Origin: Thermoplasmata archaeon
Lineage (GTDB): Archaea > Thermoplasmatota > Thermoplasmata > GCA-020350865
Reading direction: 5' to 3'
Assembly: GCA_020348445.1 (NCBI GenBank)
Contig: CP070751.1
Location: 4,000,662-4,064,661 of the forward strand
Length of the DNA stretch: 64,000 nucleotides
The translations under genes and the position numbers were made by a program. The notes under the pieces are model-generated. The model saw only the letters and a list, made by a program, of their open reading frames with translations. It had not been told where the DNA came from and did no database searches. Shown here in pieces: positions 9,274 through 19,300 of the stretch; the first letter of the stretch is position 1; each line of letters starts with the position of its first letter.

Positions 9274-10302
9274 ATGTTTTGTGTTGAGTGCGGAAGAGAG
9301 GGAGAATTGTACGAGGGATTATGTGGCGAATGCTTTTTGGCAAAAAATGTCTTTGTTACCATCCCCGAGAATATCGACGTGGAGATATGTGTTCACTGTG
9401 GTGCAAGGAAGAAGAAAAAAAGATGGATTTTGGCGGACGATGAAGAGTTTATACTTGAGATAATTAAAGAAAATGTAAGCTGCGAAAAAGGTGTAACTGA
9501 TTTTGATGTCCATATCATGTCTAACTTCGAAGATGAAAGAAATGTCGACGTGAGTGTAACAACATTCGCAAAGGTGCATGATCTAAAAGTAAAAGAAGAA
9601 CATGAAACAAAGGTTAGGTTCAAAAAGACTGTATGCTATGAATGTAGCAAGCGGGAGGGGGGATACTGGGAGGCGAAGGTGCAGCTGCGCAGCGGAAAAA
9701 GAGATCTTGACCAAAAGGAGTTGGACAGGGCATTGGAACTTTTGGATCTGATAGTCGGCATGCGAGAGGGAAAGGACAAGGATGCATTTATTTCAAAAGT
9801 AGAAAAAGTACACGGTGGTTTGGACTTCTATCTTGGTTCGAAAAACATGGGGAAAGCCATTGCCAAGAAGCTAGCATCAGAGTTTGGAGGATCGGTTACA
9901 GAATCTCAAAAGCTGGTTGGAAGAAAAGATGGTAAGAACACATATAGGATGACCTATGCCGTGCGCACACTTGATTTTAGGGTAGGAGATTTCATAAAGC
10001 TAAAGAAGAGGTTGTATAGGATGCTTTCTATGTCCTCCAACAAGGTGCTACTTTTGTCCCTGGATAACCGGGAAAATGTTCATTTCAAGCCAGAGGATCT
10101 CGAAGAGGCAAAGCTTCTTGGCGGGGGTGAACTCGTAAGAGAGATGGTGGTTGTCTCTAGATCCGATATGGAAATCCAGGTGCTTGATCCCGATACTCTA
10201 AAGACTGTGGATGTGATTTTGCCTGAGGGCTTTAATGCCGAAGGTGATTCAGTTAAGATCGTTAAATTTGAGGAAGGATATTTTTTAGTAGGAGAGAATT
10301 GA
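9274..10302 (+). CDS. nmd3: NMD3-family ribosome biogenesis protein
   Basis: The 342-residue protein has the N-terminal zinc-binding region of NMD3: CVEC at residues 3-6, CGEC about fifteen residues later, CVHC and then CYEC. An alpha/beta region and beta-barrel domains follow. In eukaryotes NMD3 is the 60S export adaptor. Archaeal members lack the nuclear shuttling tail and are thought to act in large-subunit maturation or recycling. It sits 10 bases downstream of the DUF424 gene and is likely the last gene of an mcm-DUF424-nmd3 operon. The start is the ATG that gives the canonical MFCVECG N terminus. Confidence 0.9.
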   Translation: MFCVECGREGELYEGLCGECFLAKNVFVTIPENIDVEICVHCGARKKKKRWILADDEEFILEIIKENVSCEKGVTDFDVHIMSNFEDERNVDVSVTTFAKVHDLKVKEEHETKVRFKKTVCYECSKREGGYWEAKVQLRSGKRDLDQKELDRALELLDLIVGMREGKDKDAFISKVEKVHGGLDFYLGSKNMGKAIAKKLASEFGGSVTESQKLVGRKDGKNTYRMTYAVRTLDFRVGDFIKLKKRLYRMLSMSSNKVLLLSLDNRENVHFKPEDLEEAKLLGGGELVREMVVVSRSDMEIQVLDPDTLKTVDVILPEGFNAEGDSVKIVKFEEGYFLVGEN

Positions 10303-10344
10303 GAACCATTGTTCTGATGGAATTTCTATAAACATACCAAAAGG

Positions 10345-10352
10345 TTTTATAT
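10345..10352 (+). promoter_or_regulatory. TATA box for the giant GLUG-repeat gene
   Basis: TTTTATAT predicts a transcription start near 10372. That is downstream of the first possible in-frame start (TTG 10366) but upstream of the TTG at 10399, and so supports the latter. Confidence 0.5.
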
Positions 10353-10398
10353 TCTGATTGTTTATTTGGATGACAATCAGTTACAGGGGGGTAAGATA

Positions 10399-13300
10399 TT
10401 GAGGTCAATCAAACTATATTTAATTATCATGATGCCGGTAATATTTCTGATGGGAGCCATAGTTATGTTTTCCGCAGATGAAGTTTCGGCAGCAGGTGGC
10501 AGTGGAACACCGGAGGATCCTTATATCATCGAGAATGTAAACGAGCTTCAGGACATGAATTTGGATCTGACAGCCCATTACAAGCTGGGAAATGACATAG
10601 ATGCAAGCGCAACATCTGGCTGGAACTCTGGAGCGGGTTTCGAACCTGTCGGCAATACGTCTAGCTACTTCACCGGTTCCTTTGATGGAGATAATCACAC
10701 GATAAGTGGATTATATATCAATCGTCCGTCACAAGATTATGTAGGTCTATTTGGCTGGGTAGAGGGTGGTGAGTTGAAGAATGTGATTTTCAAGGATGCT
10801 TTTGTGACTGGAAAAGATTATGTTGGTACCCTATCCGGGATAAATCAAGTGCCGGGTGTTAAGGTATCCAATTGTATTGTTTATGGGGAAGTTAGTTCCA
10901 CTGGTTACTATACTGGGTTACTTATTGGCTCTCATGTTGGTGGAGTCAGTGGTTCTGTTGAGAACTGCTCTGTTTATGGCAGGATCTATTGTGGGGAAAA
11001 TGCTGGCGGAGGCCTAATTGGTTACGGTGATACCATAATCACCAACTGTTTTAGTTATGGGACTGTAACCGTTAGCGGATTGGGTGGTAATGTTGGTGGC
11101 CTAGTCGGAAGGAACAATGTAAATGGAGTGATAACAAACAGTTATTGCGATGTTGAAACCAGTGGTGTTAGATATGTCGGGGGTTTTGTTGGTGTGAATA
11201 GCGGAGTTATAAGTAATTGCTATGCACTAGGCGACGTATCAGGAAACGATGACATCGGTGGATTCGTAGGATATTTAGAACCAGGTGACATTATTACAAA
11301 TTGCTACAGCACAGGTAATGTGACTGGAAACACGAATGTGGGTGGTTTCCTCGGCGTTAACGATACAGGAATAATCACCAACTGCTCCTGGGACAACGAG
11401 ACATCGGGAAGAACAGATGGTGTTGGAAATCAGGATCCTGATCCGGACGATGTCATCGGTCGAAATACCACAGATATGATGACCCAGGCCACATTCACAT
11501 CCATCGAATGGGATTTCACAGACACGTGGTTCATGGTGGATGGGGAAACCAGGCCATTTCTGAGAATGGAATGGCGTACTGAGATGAGAAACTCCCATGA
11601 GCTGCAGTTGATGCTCATGAATCTTAGCGCAGATTATGAGGTTGCAGATGATTTAAACCTCACATACATTGTGGACAAGGCGCAGATGTGGGGGACGAAT
11701 CTGAGTTCTGGAGCGGGTTTTGTGCCCATAGGGAACTATTCCGACAGATTCACTGGGACTTTAGAGGGTAATGATTATTCAATTTACAATCTCTACATTA
11801 ATCGGTCATCAACTGACTATATTGGTCTTTTTGGTTATACACAAAACGCAGAAATCAAGAATGTCAGTCTTGAAGGTAATAATGTTACTGGAAATCAGTA
11901 TGTTGGTTCATTGATGGGAATGAATAATGGAGGGCTTATCACAAATTGCATTGTTAATGATAGCAAAGCCAGTGGAGATACCTATATTGGCGGTCTGATG
12001 GGACGTAATACTGGAGGTGGAGTTGTCACAAACTGCACTACATCTGTTAATACAACCGGAACAGGGCAATGGACAGGTGGTTTGATAGGACATAATAACG
12101 GAGAAGTAACAAACTGCACTTCCAAGGGATACACGACGGGAAATAATGTTGTGGCTGGTTTGATTGGACAAGATGGAGGTGGAGTAGTTACAAACTGTAC
12201 AGTATATGGTGATGTGTATGGAAGCCTGAATTATGTTGCTGGTTTGATAGGGTATAACATAGGGGGTACAATCACAGATTGCGTATCTCATGGTTATACG
12301 AATGGAACAGGGCAATTTGTGGGCGGCCTGATTGGATATAATGAAATTGGAGCAATCACAAATTGCATTGCATATGGCAACACAACTGGCTATACTAATT
12401 ATGTTGGCGGCCTGATCGGTGAGAATGCGGGTGGTACGGTCACGGATTGTATTACATATGGCAATGTAAATGGAACAGGTGCTGGTAGCGATTATATTGG
12501 TGGCATGATTGGATGGAACTATGGAGCAACATCGATTGCGAATTGCTCCGCACATGGCAACACAACTGGAAATATGCGTGTTGGCGGTCTGATCGGATAT
12601 AATGAAGGTGGTGGAACACTCACGAATTGTACTTCACATGGCAACACAAATGGAAATTTGCGTATTGGCGGCCTGATTGGAGATAATTCAGATTCAATAG
12701 TCACGAACAGCAATGCGTACGGTAATACAACTGGAACCGATTATATCGGCGGTCTGTTTGGCTCCAATTCCGAATTTGGGACGGCCACAAACTGCACAGC
12801 TCATGGAAATACCACCGGAACCAATGATTATATTGGTGGTTTGATCGGAGAGAATAGTGGAGGGACGGTGTCGGATTGTACCGCATACGGCGATGTCAAA
12901 GGAAAAGGTGCTGGCAGCGATAATGTTGGTGGTCTGATCGGATGGAATAATCAAGAAGTCACAAACTGCAGAGCATACGGTAACACATCCGGAACAGGAC
13001 AATATGTGGGCGGCCTAATCGGATGGAATAATCAAGCGGTTACGAATTGCACTGCTCATGGTGACACAAGCGGAACAAGCGATTATGTGGGTGGTTTGAT
13101 AGGATCTAATATGGGTACGATAACAAGCTGCCATGCATATGGAAATACAACTGGTGGAAATAATCGGATTAGTGGTTTGATAGGATTTAATATTGGTACG
13201 ATAACAAGCTGCCATGCATATGGAAATACAAATGGTGGAAATAATCGGGTTGGTGGTTTGATAGGAGATAACCAGGGTGGTACGGTCACAAATTGTACTA

Positions 13301-16300
13301 CCCATGGTAATACGAGTGGAAATGACTATATTGGCGGCCTGGTTGGATATAGTAATGGTGGTGCAATCACCTTTTGTCATGCATATGGTGATACAACAGG
13401 CAACTCAAATATTGGAGGTTTAATCGGAAGAAATTATAGGAATGTAGCAAACTGCACATCATATGGCAAAACAGCAGGTAATACTCAGGTTGGTGGCCTT
13501 ATCGGCCTTAACGAGGATGGACCAGTTACTAATTGCAATTCAAATGGCACCACATCTGGAATCTGGTACGTCGGCGGTCTTGTGGGACAAAACAGCGGGT
13601 ACATCAATTATAGCTCTAGTTCTGGTTCGGTAATAGGAACAGGGGGAAATATAGGTGGTCTTGTGGGAAGGAATTTCGGTTTCCTTATTATCACAAATAG
13701 TTACTGTGATGTTGACGGAGCCGGGGTAAATAATGTTGGAGGTCTTGTTGGATGGAATGATGCACCAATAACTGGCAGCTATGCCACAGGTAAAGTGACG
13801 GGCTCGGCATATGTCGGCGGCCTTGTTGGTACCAATGGGTGGACGGCTGTGAGTTCCATTACCAACTCCTATAGTACGGGAGAAGTTACGGGAACCTCGA
13901 ATATAGTTGGTGGTCTAATAGGAGAAAATACAGAAACCATATCATCTGTTATCCACAATTGTAACAGTTCAAGTAAGGTTTCTGGTTTGGGCTATGTAGG
14001 TGGCCTTGTGGGTCGTAACTATATTCCTATAACAGATAGCCACAGCACAGGACTTGTCAATGGCACCGGAGATTGGGTAGGCGGCCTTGTGGGGTATTCC
14101 GGAGATAACATTGAGAATTGCTTTAGCACAGGTTCGGTTGAGGGGATGCAACATGTCGGAGGATTGGTGGGGTATCTTTACAGCGGTGGGACAGTCAACC
14201 TCTGCAACAGCTCAAGCAGTGTGAATGGTACCTCGAATGTGGGTGGGTTAGTGGGTTGCGTTTTTGGAACATCCGCAACTGTAACCAACAGTTATTGCAC
14301 GGGTAACTCCACTGGAAATGATCATATTGGAGGTTTGATTGGAGATAATAACGGCGATGTTACGAAATGCACTGCCTTTGGCTATACTTATGGAATAACC
14401 GATTATGTTGGCGGTCTGATTGGTTATAATGACGGCGGTATAATAACAGACTGTCACTCATTGGGCAACACAATTGGAAATAATCGTGTGGGAGGTTTAA
14501 TTGGGGAGAATCACGGGGATGTCACAGATTGCACAACTATCGGGACTACGAATGGATTTGGCGTTTATATCGGGGGCTTAATCGGTTTTAATTATGGTAA
14601 TGTTACAAAATGCACAGCATATGGAAACAGTTTAACAGATGAATGGGGTCCTTTTGGTGACAATCCACCAACAGGGTGGACCATCATTGATAACGGTGAT
14701 GGGCCAAGTGTCTGGGACTCCAATGACTGGCATAGGTACTTATTTGACTCAAGTTATCCTAGTGGAACAGATACATACGCTGCTCGTGCTTACTATTTAC
14801 CACACGAGGTCAGCGATGAGTGGCTGATTACACCAGTAATAGACCTTACATCAGGAGTCTATACCGATGTATCCTTACAGTTCCAAACCTACTGGTACAA
14901 CCCATATCCAAACAACAGGGCAAGAATTCATATCAGATTGGATCACGGTCCATGGGAGCCTCCTTTAGATACATACACGACCACACAGAGCGGTGATAGG
15001 ATATACTTCATACCGAATGCAATCGGACATCAGCTTGAGATAGGCTTCAACTACCTAAGTCCAGATGCTGATATTAATGGAGAAAGCATGTGGTTTGTGG
15101 ACAACGTGATGGTCACTTCCCTCCATGAAATATTGTTTTTCGAGGACTTTGGGGGACCAAGGGACATTGGTAGTACAACCGGTGACAGTGATGTCGGTGG
15201 CCTGATAGGATATAACAATGGTGGAGCAATCACAAACTGCATCTCATACGGTGATACAATAGCTAATGGAGATTATGTTGGCGGTCTTATCGGATATAAT
15301 GATGGTGGTGAAGTACTGGATTGCCATGCGCACGGTAACGTATCAGGAAATAATAGTGTGGGAGGTTTAATAGGGGAGAATCACGGGAATGTCACATATT
15401 GCACCACTTATGGTAATACAAGTGGATTAGGCATGTATATCGGTGGGGTGATTGGATTTAATAATGCTAATGTAACAAATTGTATCGCATACGGAGACAC
15501 GAATTGTGGATTATGGGGTCCTTTTGGTGACAATCCACCAGCAGGGTGGACCATCATTGATAACGGTGATGGGCCAAGTGTCTGGAACTCCAATGACTGG
15601 CACAGGGACTTTTATTCCTCAGCCTATCCAGGAGGAACAAACTCGTATGCAGCCCGTGTGTACTTCTTCCCACTTGAGAACCAAGACGAGGAACTGATAA
15701 CACCGTCAATCGATGTTTCGGGTTACAGCTCTGTGACTTTGGAGTACGACACCTACTATGACGACTATTCCTTGGCCACCGTTGATTATGGAGATGTTGA
15801 TGTTTCCTTCGATGGTGGATCTTGGACAACTTTCTATACTTACAGTCAAAATGATGAAGGGGGCCATAAATCACATATTATAACCATACCACCAGGAACT
15901 TCTACAGTGCAGGTGAGATGGCGATACAGGGCCTCCAACGAATGGTCCTGGTTCATAGACAACGTTGAAGTATCTTCAGGTTCTGACATTTTATTTTTTG
16001 AGGATTTCGAAGGGATAGGTATTAAGAATGCAACAACCGGTGACAGTGATGTAGGCGGTCTAATCGGATATAACAATGGTGCGACAATTACCGACAGCAT
16101 TTCTAATGGTAACACTTACGGATTAAGACGACATATTGGCGGTTTAATAGGATATAATGATGGCGGAGCAATCAAAAACTGCACCACATATGGTTATACA
16201 AAAGGAACCAATGACTACGTAGGCGGTATGATCGGATACACTCTAGGTGGAACAATTACAGATTGCAAAGCGTATGTAAATACAAATGGCAGAAATCGAG

Positions 16301-19300
16301 TCGGCGGCCTTATCGGTAATAATGATGGAGGAACAGTTGACAACTGCCAATCACACGGTTACACGAACGGAACTGATTTTGTAGGCGGTTTGATAGGATA
16401 CAATAACGGTGTGCTGGTAGCAAACTGCACTACATTTGGGCAAACATACGGAACAAATGACTATGTGGGAGGTTTGATAGGATGGAACACTGGTCCCGTA
16501 ATAAACTCCAAAACATATGGTAACACCACCGGGAACCACCACCATACAGGGGGCCTTATTGGAATACACTTTTCTGAAAATGTAACCAACTGTTCTACAT
16601 ATGGAAACACAACAGGAGCCAATACCTTTACAGGGGGTCTTATTGGAAACAACAACGATGGAGAGATTTCAGGCTGCAATGTTTATGGAAATACAGGAGG
16701 ATCGGGAAATGATTATGGGGGCCTTATTGGAAGGAATAACGGACCTGTAAAATGGTGCAATGTATATGGTAATGTGGGTGAGAACAACAACTGGGTGGGT
16801 GGTTTGATTGGACACAATCTTGCTCCAGGAACAGTGGAAAACTCAACCTCATTTGGCAAAGTGAAGGGTAATTCACATGTTGGAGGTTTGATTGGACGGA
16901 ATGGAGGAACAGTTACATCGTCATTTTGTAAAGGTGACGTAAACGGAAATATCAATGTGGGAGGTCTTATAGGAATAAACAAAGATGGGACCGTAAAGAA
17001 CTGCTATGCCCAGGGTGAGGTGGATGGAAGCCTCAGGGTGGGCGGCCTTATCGGAAATAATAGCGGAAACGTGACGAACTGCTACAGCAGTGGCCTTGTC
17101 AAGGGAAGCACTGATGTAGGTGGACTTGTTGGATTCAATTTCACTGGAACTACAACAAACTGTTTCTGGGACAACAAAACGTCAGGTTGGCTTACAAGTG
17201 ATGGAGGCTCTGCCAGAAATACAAGAAATATGATGCAAAAGGCAATATTTTCAACAGTAGGGTGGGATTTCATAAATATCTGGGGCATTGTTGAGGCAAA
17301 TTCCTATCCATATCTGAAAGCCTTGGAAACCCGCCCTCCAGCAACTGCAGATATTAATATTACAATAGAGGACTCAGTTGATCCTGTTTTACTAGGTACT
17401 ACTCTCATCTATTATGTCAATGTCACCTGTTATGGTCCCCACAATGCAGGTCTGGTTGTAGCAACTGTCAGCTTGCCCTCGGAAGTTAACTGGGTTAGCG
17501 ATAACCGGAGCCTTGGACCGCCTGATGGGAACAACAACCTGACCTGGGTAATTGGTTCTGTTAATAATGGCGAGACCATTTCCTGCAAAATCCATGTAAC
17601 AGTTGATACTTTTGGCACAGGAGTAATTACATCGGATGGGCTTGTTTTCTCGGTTACATTTGATCCCGGTGCCTATGCAAATTACACATCTGAAGATACG
17701 GCAGTGAACAGAGTCCCCATTGCATTTGATGACATTAATTCCACTGATGAAGATACGGTTTTAAACGTACCAGGCTCAGGTGTTTTGAGCAATGATAACG
17801 ACCCTGACCCAGATACTATTACTGTTATAGCATATGATAATCCTAGTACACTTGGTGCGGTTGTTATTGTCAATGCCGATGGCAGTTACAGCTATGATCC
17901 CACAGGAGTTATAATATTTCAGGCTTTGTCAGCAGGCGAGAATCTTGTGGACAGTTTCAACTACACAATAAGCGATAGTCTTGGAGGATTTGCTGTTGGT
18001 ACAGTAAACATAACTGTCTATGGAGCAAATGATTTGCCCTCCGCTAACGATGACTCCTGGGAAACCGATGAAGAAACAATTCTTAACATAGTTGCTCCTG
18101 GAGTGCTGGTTAATGATTCTGATATTGATGCAAATGATATATTAACCATAGTTGATTTTGATGCCGTAACCACATTCGGAGTTTCCATCACATTAAATGC
18201 TAATGGGAGTTTCAGTTACGATCCAACTGGATTGTCAATTTTCCAGGGATTGGCAGTGGGAGAGAGTCTTGTGGACAGCTTCAATTATACCATAAGTGAT
18301 GGCAATGGCGGGATAGTAAATGCAACTGTGAGCATAACTGTGAACGGGATAAATGACAATCCGCAAGCGAATGATGACATATGGTCAACTAATGCAAATA
18401 CAACACTAGTAATTTCTGTTCCTGGGGTATTGATTAATGATACCGATATAGATACTAATGATGTATTGACAGTTATTGCTTATGACAATCTCAGCAGCCT
18501 TGGTGTCCCTGTTATCGTAGGTGTAGATGGGAATTTCAGTTACGATCCAACAGGATTGTCAATCTTCCAGGTACTTACAGCTGGAGAGAATCTTTTGGAT
18601 AGTTTTAATTACACCATAACTGACGGTCAAGGGGGAACATCCAATGCAACTGTAAACATAACCGTAAACGGGGTAAATGACTGGCCTTTTGCCAATGATG
18701 ATTCGTGGGATACTGATGAAGATACCATACTTAATGTAATTGCTCCAGGACTGTTGGCTAATGATTTTGATGTTGATACAAATGATATACTGACCATAAT
18801 TGATTTTGATGCTACAACTAAACTCGGGCTATCGATTATAGTGAATGCAGATGGAAGTTTCAGTTACGATCCTGATGGATTGTCACTCTTCCAGACATTG
18901 GCAGTGGGGGAGAATCTTGTGGACAGCTTCAATTACACTGTGAGTGACGGAAATGGCGGGATAGTTAATGCAACTGTAAATATAACTGTTAACGGAGTAA
19001 ATGACAATCCACTTGCAAATGATGATGAATGGGCAACTGATGAAGATACAACCTTAATAATATCTTTACCCGGAGTTTTGGTTAATGATGCTGATACTGA
19101 TACAAGTGATGTAATTACAGTTACCGCATATGACAATCCAAGCAGCCTTGGTGCATCTGTTACAGTCAATGCAGATGGAAGTTTCACTTATAATCCAGCT
19201 AGTTCAGTGACATTGCAGGCTCTCGCATCAGGTGAAAGTCTTGTTGACAGTTTTACCTATACAATAGATGATGGTAATGGAGGAACAGACACAGCCATGG

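Noticed and set aside
10860..17200. Regularly spaced repeats that might suggest a CRISPR-like array
   Set aside because: The repeats are in-frame GLUG protein units of 26-27 codons with variable DNA. They are not identical short repeats with unique spacers, and no cas genes are present.
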